The notes: generated from the sequence alone by a model not told the origin. DNA of 64,000 bases from Gossypium raimondii (GCF_025698545.1 NC_068575.1:53825980-53889979); one strand, 5' to 3'. Counted from the first letter of the stretch, positions 22,624 to 36,662 are shown. Numbers and translations are program-made.

Positions 22624-25600
22624 TTTAACACCTCATACTTGACGCGGTCTTCGGATCCAAATGTGTGATATCACGTACCATTACATTGTCGAATCAACTC
22701 AAACTAAATCACTACGAGTAACATGTAACGAGACATTCAAGCAATTATATTTTCCATACATCCTCAAAAGATCATCTAAATAATTCAAATGAATACATAT
22801 TCTAAACATTTAAGGGTTTTATGAGATCACAGATGTAATTAGGATTCGAACCCAAACTTTTATTGACAAAATTCAGCATTATGTCCCGAAACATGGATAG
22901 GGAACCCCATGTCTCGAGACATGTCTCTTCTTATTTTTGGTATTTTTGTTTCAATGTAGACATGTCTCGCTACAAGACCCTTAAGTCTCAAAACTAATTT
23001 CAAGACAGACCTCCTCTATTTTTTTTTTTAATTTAGCTTCTATGTTTGGTTGTCTCAAAACAAGTCACTCTGCCTCGAAATCTAATGGGATTGTCTCGAG
23101 ACTTGTTAGCAAGTCTCGAGACCTTACGAAATATTTTGCACAAAAAGGTAAATTGTGCTCTTGCGACTTGTTCTTACGATCTTGAGACTCTACTGTGAAA
23201 TTTCCTAAAATACACATTTTAATACCTACAAAACTTAATCAAAACACACCTAAACTTACCAATTCTTTACTCCAAACTCAACCACATCAATTTATCATAT
23301 AAAAACACAATCAAACACCATCCCAACTTAGCATCCAATGCATCATTACCACATAACACAAATTGCATAACGAAACATATATAATCATGCATGAATATCT
23401 ACTCATCAAGAGTCAAAATTCATCTCAAAAATTATTATAGGTCCTTGAAACCAAAGGAGACAAAACATACTCCAACTTAGAACTCATCCTAGGTATAGAT
23501 GTCATTTACCAAATATATACATACAAGATAGGTACTAGCTTGACTTTCAAGCTGAGCTGCTAAGTTGGAGTCTTCCGAACCTTTGGTCTACTTTAACACT
23601 CGATTGAGACTTGCGCACGAAAATAAAAAACCATACGCTGACTATTAAATACTCAATGGTGCTAACATAATTCAAAATTAATGATAAATACATTAATAAT
23701 CAAATAAACAAACTAAACACATAAAGATATTTTTTTATTAAGATTCATTTTATCATCAATAACCATATAAACAACATTTACGAGAACCATTTAACCCTCA
23801 GGGCATCTCATAGTCATATGTCACATAACCGAATCCACGTCAATGAAATACAACTTACTCATATCGGAGTTCTGATGCACCCTTAGGGTATTTGCATATA
23901 TGTTTAATCATATCGACATTACAAATCATATCAATATCATATTCACATTTCATTAACAACATGTTTAGAGTTAAATTCTTATTTTAAACCCCTATTAACA
24001 TAACCAAACTCAAGAACGGATACTTAGATCAATCCACACCAACACACCAATATACGCACTAAACAGTTGACCAGGCATAAATGCACCGATCCCACCAACC
24101 ACACCAAAATACACTCATACCATTAGGGAATTTGAGCTGGTGATATGTTTTCGACCCTTAGGAATTAGAGAACTATCACAATATATATACACATGCATAG
24201 TGTTGAATCTCCCACCTATTAAAACGGACCATGCCAACTATACTCATAACTCTATCAGACAACGTTAATAGGGCATTTTCCATTATCCATTATCACCAAA
24301 CATATTTTCAATAGTATAGAAACCAAATAACACATAGTAAGCGTATACATATTCAATTAATATAATTCAAACATATCAAAAATTGTATTTTAATTATTAA
24401 TGTGTGGTAACAATCAAAATTGAATACCATCATAGCATGTATTGTTTCTAATTTTCATCACATATACTAATCAAAATTACCCATTTTTACCTTAATATCA
24501 TATGAATCTTATAACTCATCATAATAGCATAATTACTTACATACACAGATAGTTAACTTATACTAATCATATTTAACCATATAAACTTAGGGCGTATCTC
24601 ATCTTTCTAATTATCAAAACCTATCCATGCATTTCATGCGCATTTATCGCCATATAATTCATACCAAAACATAGAGCTTAGATTACAAAGATATTTATAT
24701 ATATTCACGTTCAACATATCTCAACCGAGATCAAGTAGTCAAGTTTAGACATATCTTGTATCATGTTCGATTCCATTTTTCTTATTATATCTAACTACCT
24801 AATAAAGCATAATTGAAATCAAATTATGCGAGCACAAACCAGAATCGATTATTTGTCGACAGCTTTAGATTTCCCTTTTTCTTGTGAAGGTTCTAAGTCG
24901 TCTTTAGGTACGAAATTAAATACAAATAACAAAACTCATTAATCACACAATTCAAACATAAATCACAACCATTTAAACATGAATGCATTTATTACAATTT
25001 GGCCCCTCAAATTCCTAATGTCCGAAACACCCATAACTCACGATTTACCCAACCAGAAATTAAATCTGACTTAATACATATAGTACAGGGACCTCCTATT
25101 TTTATTAATAAACCCCTAAAGTTTTCACCCATTACAGTTAAGTCCTTAATAAAACATAATTTATCAATAATCTAAGCTTGATTCGCTATCACCTACCACA
25201 TTTCTACCATGTTCTTACCTAATTTAATTAGCCTCATTCATGCATGAACTTAATCTCTTAACATCAATTTTCTCAAGTTTTCCAACAATGGAAAATTAAT
25301 TCAAAACTTGTTAATCTCCAATTCTAACAATTGGGTTTGTTTACCTAGTGTCATATGCTAAAATTTCACCAAATGGTGAGTGCAGAAACTCACTTACCCT
25401 AGCTAATGTGAAACGGCAATGGAGGAGAGAAAATTGTTTTTGTTGTTTCTTTCCTTCCTTGGACGGTGAAAGAGATGGGAATGATGATAATAATTTTTTT
25501 CCTCTCTCTTTCCCCCATTACCATCTTTTAACATATTAACTTTAATTAATCAAAAAAAATTATAAATCAATGGTTGTTAGCTCACCAAATTAAGATGAGT

Positions 25601-25906
25601 GGAAGTGGACGGTTATGATCATTTTAATCCGCTAATAAAAATTTAAAGATGGCTAAATAGCCATCTAGTCCTTGGCTTAATTGTCACATAAGGTCACCAA
25701 CATTTCTTTAATCAAAGCTGATTAGTGAAGACACTTGTATGTACTTTAATTACTAATTGATTCTAGTTTAATTCCAATTAATACACCGACCCTTCAATTT
25801 CCTACTCAATGCTTAATTATTCGATTCTAATTTCTGACTAATTCAATTTAATAAATTCGATCCTAAAACTGAATTTTTTAACATTATTGAAATTCAGGTG
25901 GTTACA
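22624..25906 (-). mobile_element. LTR, 3.3 kb, reverse orientation, decayed
   Basis: On the minus strand it starts TGTAACCACCTGAATTTC (25906) and ends near 22624 with GGTGTTAAA, a decayed GTTACA. Homology to the 4001-6906 LTR in reverse is clear at several points: CAGCGTATGGTTTTTTATTT followed by TCGTGCGCAAGT (about 23610-23645) against CAGCGTACGG...TTCCGTGCGC, and GGTGTGTTGGTGTGGATTGA with GTATCCGTTC (about 24013-24050) against GGTGTGTTGGTTGGATCCGC. A TCTCGAGAC-rich palindrome tract lies at 22870-23160. No clear target duplication was found, no pol sequence is seen, and no partner LTR is in the window. Confidence 0.55.
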
Positions 25907-27414
25907 TATGCTCTGGAAGAGTTAGGAAGAGAAGTTGATGTTCTTCTTTAACTCCCTTCTTGCTTCCACCCTAGAGGCATAGTTTCTAGTCATCAAGAAC
26001 TCGACTCCATAAGTACAAATGGTAGAATGGTGGGTTGTCAGCGAGGAACAATGTTCGATGTGAGGTGACTAAGTAGAGCTTCGTCAAACCTAGAGGGTGA
26101 TGGACCGACAAGTATTAAGAGGTGCTTTTCCCTATATATCTTCTAGAGATTACATGTGATTTTCCCTATACATCTTCAAGTTTTTGACGATATAACGAGA
26201 GTCTAACTTACTTGAGTATAACAATACTATTCCAAGTTGATATATCAAATATTTTACTAGTAGCTGCAGGGAATTTGAGTGTTTGCAGTATGATGTTTTT
26301 AAGAATTCTCCCTGCTTGTCTAGCTAGTAAGGCTTGGTTGAATTCTTTTCTTTTCTTTTCTTTCCTTAATGCTCAACCCTCCAAGGGATTTAGGCTTACA
26401 CAAATTATCCCAGCCGATAAAATGAATCTTCTTTTTGCCCTTCATATACTTCTACCAGACTTTTGTGTGGACACCTAGAGAGTGTTGGCTTAACAAGAGT
26501 TAGTCTTCCTTCAAGAGAAAGTAGCCGTGTTCTTCAATTCCGAAATTTATCCTAAACTCTACCTAGAATATACAGATTGAAAAAATATTTTTTCTTAAAG
26601 AGAATCGAAATATATTCCAATGTTTTTACCAATTAAGGAGTATTTTCCTAAAATCTTATTATATTGTTCGAGAGTAGATTTGATAACCTTACATTCATCC
26701 AAATTAACTCTAAATAATTTATAATTGTCATGTGCAAAAAAAGAAGGTTTGATACAACAATACATTCCCTACTTGGCTTTATTCCACAAATGAGTTGCTT
26801 TTCTTCAACTCTAGAGCAATGGCATGTGCTGAAAAATTAAGGAGATAGCAGGATGTTTTTGTCTTAAACCCCAAGAGAGAGGTTGGGTGAAGATAGATTG
26901 ATTTCCATTTACCAAAACCTGGAAATTGGCAATGGAAATACAGGAGAAATCAGTGGTAAACGTTTAATAAAAAGGCAGCTCATTTCATCAAATGGTTTAT
27001 TCATGTTTAGTGTAAACCCTCAGAGTGTTCCGACACCTTCCTTTTCTTGGATTGAATCCATAAAAGCTCAACTCCTATCATCACAAGGCATTCTAGAAAG
27101 GAGTTATAAAATTATTTTGAGCTTTAAGATAATTTGATAGTCACTGTTACACACACAAGCTTATAAAACAACTGAAATTCTTACCCTTTAACACATACAC
27201 AAATAAAATATCCTAAGAAGAAACTTAAATATATGTAGAAATTTATTTATATTTTAATAACACATTGTTTGTGCATTGAACAAATTTAAAATTATTACGT
27301 TTTTAATGTAATGAGACCCTCAATTATTTAGAAAAAAAAGTTATTTCAACCATTTTTGCTCCTAAATTCATTGTTTCGATTATTGGAGAAAATAAAGATA
27401 AATTTAATTACATA
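25907..27414. other. spacer, no gene recognised
   Basis: Open stretches at 26212-26478 and 26883-27137 (plus) encode proteins with no recognisable motif and no obvious splice partners. No repeats with clear ends were found. Confidence 0.3.
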
Positions 27415-28055
27415 TCAATCCGTCGGGTTGGTGTCATGCTTGACCCAACACTCATTATTATTACATGGCACTTCAAACTCCTTTCTGCCCATAGAAAAAT
27501 GAGTATAGAATTCATACAAAGCAATAGTTTGGTTTAAATTTGGTTGGGGGGAAGCTTGTTTCTCATTTTCTTGACTCCTTTGGTTCCAATTTGGAAGGCC
27601 TTGGTCTGTCACTAGTGGTGTTGAAGTAAACAATGTTGCGGAGTTCCAGGGAATTGACTACTAAATTCTGGAATCACACCATTGTTCTTCTAGTAATGAA
27701 CCTAACTTTTCTTTTTCTTTTTTTAATGGATTTGGAATCAACTTGTTTGTTGCAATGATGAATCCCACATCGAGGTTGCCATCTAGAACAAAGATGACTG
27801 GGTTAAGACCACCGGGTTGATAGTGAATACGAGCAAGGGTGTTAAGCCCTGGAATTTGCTCAACATTGGCTGCTGTAATCACAGATCCCATTAAGTTGTT
27901 GGTCACTGCTGAATTGGCTAAACCACCAAAGATTGACCGCGTTCCTGCATGGATATTTTTGTTCACGTGTATGAAAAACCGAATAACTATATTTGTTAAA
28001 TTAAATGAATGTGTTTTAGAACGTAACGCGGAAATCTTGAAGTTGATCGAACAAA
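27415..28055 (-). pseudogene. germin-like protein pseudogene, copy 2 (metal site deleted)
   Basis: Homologous to the 20956-22074 pseudogene. A decayed exon 2 (about 28052-28020) reads DQLQDFRV in place of DPDHLQDFCV, losing the Cys. Exon 3 reads VNKNIHAGTRSIFGGLANSA then VEQIPGLNTLARIHYQPGGLNP and jumps straight to VIFVLDGNLDVGF. About 30 nt near 27798 is missing, in frame, and with it HTHPRASE, the two His and one Glu of the manganese site. Shortly after KKEKEK the frame is lost (LEEQWCDSR), and the C-terminal part is in other frames to about 27560. No exon 1 was found. It cannot make an active germin-like cupin. Confidence 0.78.
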
Positions 28056-28069
28056 AGTAATAAAAATGA

Positions 28070-28732
28070 TAAGATAAGCAAAAACCATAACAAACATGGC
28101 AGATAATTTATTTAGTCACGATCACGAAAGAGACAAGTTATAAATACAGATAATTATTGATAAGAGAAAAGGGGGTTGCCTTCTCTTTTATAGAAACAAT
28201 GGTCACAAATTGAAGGCAAAACCCCTTTTTTTAACTTAAAAACAGACCAAAGGCTGTTGGTCTAAATGTAGAAGCAATGGCACTTGGAAAACTGTATCAT
28301 TAATCAATCATTTTGAATTTAGTTATCCAAAGGATTAAACTAACCATATTATTTTGTAGATGAATAAAATTGATTTCTGCTTGCAGCAGTAGTTGAATTG
28401 TCTTCAGTAGCTTTACAAGATCATTAAGAGTAATTAATTAGCTACATATTGGCTTTAATGAAAGTAAACATTAAAGATGAGAAAAAAAAATGCTTCTTTT
28501 GTGGAATATTAATGGCAGAAAACTGATGTCAATGTGCAATTGCTCAGTTCTCACATATTTGAATAGCAATTTATCCAAACACGTAAAAAGGATAGCAACT
28601 AAACGTTTCTGAAAATGGTGAGACTAGGATTCTCATTCATTTCTGTAATGCATCATTGATTTCAACCCTTGCTTGAAAAAAGAAGTCAAACGGTGATCCA
28701 AAATAAAAAGGGATAGAAAAGAAGAAAAAAAA
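28070..28732. other. 3' flank of the POL-like gene
   Basis: No separate gene is seen. The part next to 28733 is likely the 3' untranslated region of the minus-strand phosphatase gene. Confidence 0.4.
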
Positions 28733-31700
28733 TCATCCAGAAGACCTCCAAATTCTTCCCTCCAAAGAAACAACCATAACAGAAACATCATCATGATATT
28801 TACGCCGATCTCCATGAGGTATGTCGAGCAATTCATGAAAATCCATTCCTGCATAAATCAACAAATTCCCATCAGCAAAATATAAGCAAAACAGATGTTC
28901 AAATCAAATCATGGTTTTCTGTAGACTGCATTCAAATGATTCAGAACGCCAGATGAAATTAAATCCATCCCCTTTTTGATTAACCATACCATTCTTTTTT
29001 GCAGCACGGAACAGAAGCTCTGCAACAAGGTATTGTGCAGGATCACCTTCAGGAACATTTTCCATGAACCATGTGACATGGGCAACAACCTCTTCATTGC
29101 TGAAATACTGGTAAAGTCCATCAGATGATAGTACCAAGAATCGGTCACTAGGGGAGAGCCGATGGTGAACAACAGACGGGATGCAGCTAACATAAGGAGC
29201 ATTTCCCACATAATCAATTTGAAACATCTCTAGCAGAGCTTCATTACAAGCTGGCTGAAGACAAGTGAAATCCACAAAAGAACAAATCATTTCAAAACCA
29301 ATGAAATAGCATAGACAGACAACAAATAAAGCATTTAGGTTTGCACTCCCCAACTTGATCCATGTTTTAATTCACTATAGAGTTGTGTAGTCTCCAATCG
29401 CAATGAAGGAAACTATTATAATTGAGTGACCATTATTAACTGGCATTAAAGAACCTTTGGCCAAATTTTCAAAGCACACAGCTTAAGCATCTTCTTTTGT
29501 AAGATACAATACGGTAACTGAAACTCGGTAACAGGCTAGTGATTCAAATATCTAACTGCCGGAAGAGGATTGATGAGATCACCAGAGGTTATTTTAGGAG
29601 GAAGAGGAGGAGAGGTAGGTAGAAACTATTGATGTAATGACCTCTCAGTGAGAACTTAAATTTAATTTAACACAAAAGTGCACACAAAACTTGCCTATAC
29701 TGTCACCAATAGTTTAAGCAGTAGGCATGCAATAGTTCTGTGGAAACGTGCACAATTGCAGGCATGTGTCAACATATACAAATACCTTAAATGAAGTGGC
29801 AACACTGTATAAGATTTCTAGTGGATACCCTAAACCATCAATTTGCAGACAGATGCATAAACAAAACTTCCTAACTAATAAACCTGCCTCATGGTGAGTC
29901 CTATATTAAAATACATATTTTGCACCACTTAGCATATCAACTGTAGCCAATCAGTTACCAGCTCTCTTAAATTGCTATGAAAGGCCCAAAAATCATCTCA
30001 TATCTTTAGTGCCACAGATAAAATGACAATCAATTTTATGCATCCAAAATAAGATTTTACACCAATAATTATCAACTTCATTGAGCTTGCTAATTGTTAA
30101 AATTCTAGTTGTAATCAAATAATAAATTGTACAATGGATTGCCTTGCTTACAGAATAGATCAAGAAGAGAGCAACAAGCAAAAGAACACTAAAGAAATTC
30201 TGTGAGGTTGTAGTTTTTTTTACACAAAAGCATCATACGTTTTCTACTTGTTACTAAATCTCAAATGCGAGAAAGAGAAAGCCAAAAGGAAAAACAATGA
30301 AGATAAAAGTTAAAGATCTGAGCTCAACCAACCTTCTTCAGGAAACCAGCACCAAATGCCCTAGTGACTTTCAATTGCCCCTTCACCCTATCATTTGAAA
30401 TGGCTTTGTCATCATCAGGGTGTTCCGCCTGTATTCTTAAGATTTCCTGTTATAGACAATCAACAATAGGTGGTTATTCCCTAAACGACAACTGAATTTA
30501 TTTCTCTTTCGTATATATGAACTTGATGTGTTTTACCTATAGATATCATCCTGGCAAATAATATAGTGAATATTTATCTTTGACATTCAGATTAAGTACA
30601 CATCCATGGGTTAGGACATTCACAACCAGGCCAAGGCAACTTAAGGAGGGTAAGCTCACCATGTGAGAAAATGACCCACCATTTTTCAGTTCATCAACTT
30701 ATAATGCCTAGCAGCAGTGCCCTTTAAAATGGAATCTATCCAAGTTAAGATCAAAATATCCAACAAGTAGCACAAAAACAAAGGTCTTTGACAGATCTGA
30801 TATTAAAATGCAAATTGTCAAAATTAGATATAGTAATGCTTCAACAAATTGCTATATTTATATCACTCTAAATTCAAGCGCAACTCCCTCACATAAATGT
30901 ACCCTAATGCCTGTCACCTAAAAATAAAAAATCACATTTTACAAAGGGCATAACAATGATGGATATCAACAGAAGTCCAACACATAAAATTTATTATATG
31001 TATAATTGAAGCTGAGCTTGTGAATAAAATAATAGCGGACCTCTTCAATACTTGTGCTGTGGTCAGTGGAAAGTTGGAGCGCCTTCATCTTCAATCTGCA
31101 GATAGAGATGTCTCTGTTCTTATTCAGTATGCTAACTTGACCGTGTTGGTTATGCATAGGAGACTCCTCTGATATTCTGTCCAGTTCCATACGCGCTAGC
31201 AACTCTCTAGATCTGTTTCTATACTTTAAATCATCCTTCACAGAATTTGGATTTGGATGACGATCATTTGGTCTTTCCTGTGCCAAAATCACACGGCTAT
31301 CCCCAAGGTTCATGACATATACATCCTGGTCCTTCATTAACATCACTAGAACACATGACCCCATCAAAGCAAGCTCTGGATTTATGTCAAGAGCCTTTTC
31401 CACCATTTCCATATAAGCTTCTTCAGTACTTTCGAGCGCTCGAGCCATTGCTCTCAACACAGCATCATGGTCAACAACTCCAGACTTGCGCCTCCTAATA
31501 GGTCCTGAAGATTCAACTATTCTCTCATCCACACAAATCTCTTCTCTATGCCAATCATAGCTCCAAGGAAAAAGCTTCTTCCGTAATGACTTCTGCTTCC
31601 GATATACTTTTCGTATCTTTGAACCAATCAAGGACTTTCGTGTATTATGCCTTTGCCCTGACATGGTAGCAGCAGTTGCAGCACCTTGATTATCAAAATC

Positions 31701-33245
31701 AAGCCCAACCCCAATATCTTCTCCTGAAGTAGTAGGATCTTCACCTTGTATGTTAGACCTATCATCTTTGGAATTTGATGGGTTGATGCATTCTAAATTA
31801 TCTGAAAGCGGTTGAAAATCGCAAGAACTTTTTCCTTGTCTATCCATTTGTGAGATTGGCAAAGAACCTTGACCATCCCATGGCTCCATCTGAAGTAACT
31901 CATACAGCCGCATGCTTTTCCTGCCTTGACCAGCTAAGTTTGCATGTGGAACAGATTCACATTCACATTCAGCCCCTAAAGTGGACTTTCTACACTTAGA
32001 TAAATCCTGTTCCTTCTTGTCTCTCACATCATCATTTTCCTCAACTATCTCATTATTAGAAGACTGACCCTTAGTATTTTCTTGATTAAGCAATTCTCCT
32101 ATGCTAGACAATATTTCTTGATCTGAACAAGAAGTTGACTGATTTTCTTTGCTGCACTCAAAACTGGCATGAGGATTTCTACTCGTAGATATTTCAGGTT
32201 TTAATGGATCAAATCTAGATTTATCTTCATAATCCCAGAGCAGCCCTTCCAATTCCTTGTCTATGGCTTTATAAAGATGGCTCATCAGAAAATCCGGAGC
32301 ATCAGGACCACTAAAACCATCATATATCCCAATAAACAGCCATCCTTGCTCTTCAGAAAGCACAACATGAACCCTATCTTCACCAGCCTTTCCATGAGCC
32401 CATTGCAAGTTTCGACTGCTCCCGTATTCCCCTTCAGATGGCCCCCCTTCAAGACAATTCCGAGAGGGTTCTGATCGAAGCTTGGGCTCCTTAGCATGCC
32501 ATGCCAATCGGGTTAGTGGGTGCAGCAAGAATCTTTGCATCCAACCAGACCCCATAGAATGCTTTGAAAAGGTCCTTTTCATTGGTCCGCTAACACTTCT
32601 CATAAATCGCTGGAAATGGGGTCTTCTACAACCACGTGTAAGTGGCGCAGAGAAATTGGATTTATCAGCAGTATCAAGGGGGCCAGACATCACACCCTTC
32701 TCAATTGGTCCAGACATAAAACCACCTCCCCTATCAAGAGGCCCTGAAGCAAACCCTCTCTCAAGAGGTCCAGACATAAAGCTGTTCAGAGGACCAGAAC
32801 CACGAGGAACTGGCTGCAAAGGGATTGCAGCAAATGAGGAGGTGCTCTCAAATGATGCAGCAGGCTCTTGGACATCAGTAGCAAACATTGCGATCTGGTT
32901 ACCAGTTCTAGCTGTAGAAACATTCGCGCTAACAGATGCACCAGAGATGGTCTTAAATGTAGTTTCTGGAAAACTCTTACTCTGTCTTTGTAGTCCTAAG
33001 GAATCCTCTATGGTTTCATGTCTAAATGACCCACTCAACGTCTCAGAATCAAGGGTACTTGAATCAACGGTAAACCTCTCGGAGTTTGATGGAGTAATGG
33101 CAGGAGAGTCAAAAATCGGAGGCCTAACATAACAAAATGAATGGCCTAAGCCTTCATCCAAGGGCTCTAGAAAATCTAAATCAACTCCGCCTTTTCCATT
33201 AAACGGCACAAAGCAACCAACAACACGAGAAGTCCCATTACCCAT
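28733..33245 (-). CDS. POL: POLTERGEIST-like protein phosphatase 2C, 4 exons, 899 aa
   Basis: Exons on the minus strand: 33245-31041, 30446-30333, 29254-28990, 28848-28733 (2700 nt with stop; all phases close). The [14 protein letters not shown] start carries Gly2 for N-myristoylation and Cys11, fitting plasma-membrane anchoring known for Arabidopsis POL/PLL1. Residues about 155-200 hold five SGP(L/I)-xRG repeats. The PP2C domain is split by a long low-complexity insert: [14 protein letters not shown] (about 305-318), [12 protein letters not shown] (about 646-657), [27 protein letters not shown] (D818) and YHDDVSV (D881, D882). POL-family phosphatases act downstream of CLAVATA signalling in stem-cell maintenance and in vascular and embryo patterning. 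The first donor, GAG|GTCCGC, is weak, but the next exon ([12 protein letters not shown]) continues the family sequence. Exon 3 must end at AATG|GTATGG; using the next GT loses the frame. Confidence 0.93.
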
Positions 33246-36200
33246 TTCTCTCTTCTATATTGGGGAACCCCCTAAAGACCAAACCTCTGATTGGGAGGAT
33301 TTCTATGACTTTGCACCAAAAGCAAATGTAAAACAAAAGAACTCAAACCAAAACCCCAAAACCCAATAAACCCCTTAACCACCCTATCACTATTCAGATA
33401 ACTTAGCATCCTAAAAATCAGTAACTTGGCAGCTAAAATTAACAGAAACCCAAGCCTTTCCTAGAAAATCCGAACTGAAAAAGGTATAATTATTGGCATA
33501 AAAGGCAACGAGTAGAAAAGAGAGAAAAATGTGACGATCTGACCTTAAAGAGTGGGAGTTGAAGCATGAATAAACCAGTGGATCGAACATACCTAGCAAA
33601 ACAGATCTACTGGGGGAGCAAATGGACAGTGAATGGAACGCATCGGATAAAAAGAAAAACACCAAAATTTAAGATTTCCTTTTGTTTTGGTATCTGACAA
33701 AGTACCCATACTACAAATTAAAACCAAACCCCAGATTGACATCACCCTTCCCACGATTGAATCATGCAGCCGCACAACGACCGTTCAAAATCAAGCATAA
33801 GTCTATACATACAATAACAAATTTAGTAATATATATATGTGTGTGTGTGTGTATTTTAACTGAGTTTAATAAAGGAGGGGGAAATGGAAATGGAGAAGGA
33901 GAAGGAAGTGAGAATAAAAAGAAGAGGAAGAGAAAATGCAGGCATTAGTTTTGAGAGAGATATTAAAAGAATAAGAAAAAAAAAAGGAAATCGGGATTTG
34001 GTTTTTGATGAAGAAGAATCAAAGTTTAGTTCATCAAGGAGGGTCTCTTTCTTGGGGTTTTCAAATGCTTTGGAGGGTAAAAACTTTAAAGAGAGGATGA
34101 AATTGAAAATACTGAGATTATTAGTATTATTATTTTAATAACAACGTCAAAATGTTGCGACTGTTATTATAACATGCCTTTTATTTTATAAATTTCCTTT
34201 AAAAAACTGTGAGTATTATTAAAAGAAAAAGGCTGTTTTAATGTAATAGGTGCTTTCTTTGAGTCATTATTTTTTTAATTAAATAAACACAATTTCTTTT
34301 ATTTTATTTTTTATTACAAGTTGAATTTATTTCTATGTAATTTTAACTAATTTAATTAACTAAACAGTTTATTACTTTTATTATCAAAATAAATACTGCA
34401 TTATTTTTTATTTTTATTTTTATAAAATATATTTAATGCTTTTTTCTATCCGTATAATATAAAATATCTTTAAACCTAAATGTTAAACGGCTAATTAAAC
34501 TTTTATGAAAGTGCTCAAATAAAGACTTTTTACGTACTTTAGTTTATATTTAAACTCAAATCCTATATAAAAAAATATCCTAAATAATCTTTTTAAGTGT
34601 ATTCTAAATTTATATGATTTGATTAAAATTTTAAAATTTTTATATAACTACTTTAGTTTTTACACCGACGTAAATGGATCCATCCCATATCTTATATATT
34701 AATGATTATTAAAATAATAGAGTGAGCAATTACAACTGTTATGCATAATTGTAGAAAAATAGAGCACAAAAACAATTGTTTATGCAGTTCGATTTTTTTA
34801 CATCTTCAGGATCTTATCCAAAAAAATAATTTACAATCTTCAACTTTTACCCCTCGCTAGTGTAGCAACCTCACATTTACACTAAGATCTAGATCTATTT
34901 TCAAAAAGAATTCCTTTAAAAACTTTGTTTTATAAATCCAAGTCACTCACCTATTTTACTTTCAAAAAAATGTACTCATAAAAGTAATTCATAATGGAGA
35001 GACAAAATGTTGAACTCTTAGTCCATGTTACCTATGCAGGTCTTCACCATCAAAAAAGTCTAAGACATTACAAAGATATTTAGGATAAATCTTTAAATTA
35101 GTCAATCTAATCTCCTTAATTTAAGATGATCCAACCCAATCAACAATAATTTATGGTTCAAAATGATCGTTTTTCAAATATGTGTAAACAGATAAAAGGT
35201 AAAATATGAAAATGTAAGCAATGTTAAGTGCACTCGATATTATTACTCTCGTAATTGCCTTAACATAAATATATATAACAATAAAAATATTTCCTTAAAA
35301 ATGTATGTTGAATATTAAAAATGATATAAAATAATAGCAAATTTTAATTTCTATCAATTAAGGATATAATAAAAAATTTTGAAAGGAAAATTTATTAATT
35401 CATCAGCACAACAAAAGCTTTAGCCTCAGCATCAATAAAACATTCTGACAGGTTGACAATTGGTTTTGTCACAACTCAAGTACGACATATATTGAGTGAG
35501 TGCAAGCACTTATCACAATAAGAAAAATCTGCCCCGGATGGTCCAAAGTGGCGAGCAAAAATCAACAAAAGAATCAAGCATTCACCAAATTATAGAGGAC
35601 AACAACGAAATCATCCTTAAAATCACTCGTAAAACTAGGATTACATACATAAGCAAGGGTAAAAACCATGCTACAATGCTAGACAAAAACTTCTAAAACT
35701 GAAAACTTATTAAATAATGGAAAAACAAACAAACAAAAAAACATTTAAAACTTCAGATAGCACGAGTCCAAATCAACTCGTGAAATCATTTATTATTCTG
35801 AAATATTTTCAAAACAGAAACAAATTAAGAAATTGACGAAGAGCCACCCACTTTTCAAAAAAGCTACTGGTGGCCGGTGGAGTTTTTCCGAACGACAGAC
35901 ATCGTCATCTATCCATCATAACTTGTGAAGACAACAAAGATACCCACAAAATATATCTGCAAATTGAAAAAGAGAGAAAATATGTGGAGTGAATGAGAAG
36001 AAGAAAGAAAGAGTTGGTGGGAGGAAAAAAAAAAGCGGGCGATGGCCAGCCCGGAGGCTGGCACTACCGTTGAGCAAAACAAAAGATAAGAAACAAATGG
36101 CTTGGAGAAAAGAGTGAAAAGTTTTTAGGGTTTTTTAGGATATAAAAAATTTTAAATACGAAATTTTAATTAAATTTTATATTATAAAAATTAGTTTTTC

Positions 36201-36662
36201 TTTTAAAATAAAAGTTATATTTCTTGGAGAAAAAATCATATTAATAATAGATTTTTCAACCTCAATAACTCACATTTTGATAGTAGGTTTTCTAACTTTT
36301 ACTTTTTAAGGATGGATCTATTTACATTAATTTAAATTTTAAGTAGCTTTATATTTTTTATAATATTTTATATTAATAATATTTTAATTATTTAACCGTT
36401 GAATTTATTAAGATATTTATATTTGTTATGTATGTAAATTTTTAAACGATCCGATATCTCTATCATATTGATCTAAAATAATTGTCTTAGAAAATATTAA
36501 TTTATGCCAAACTTGACATGCATAATCTATAATGAGTTGAGTATGAAATGTGACGGTTGGATTGTTAAATTATTAATTGTATAAAAATTATAAAATTGTG
36601 TAAAACCACTTAAGTTACATCGGTGCAAATGAATCACTTCCCTTACTATAAATGTTCATTTA

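Noticed and set aside
22845-22862. tRNA-like B box (reverse GGGTTCGAATCC) in the second LTR
   Set aside because: No A box or cloverleaf was found at the right distance, and the motif lies within LTR sequence.
28633-28854. 73-residue frame starting [15 protein letters not shown]
   Set aside because: It is the last POL-like exon read out of frame; the correct frame ([20 protein letters not shown]) matches the PP2C family.
32482-33132. 216-residue plus-strand open frame opposite the POL-like gene
   Set aside because: It is antisense to a firmly supported exon, and its composition follows from the codon use on the other strand.
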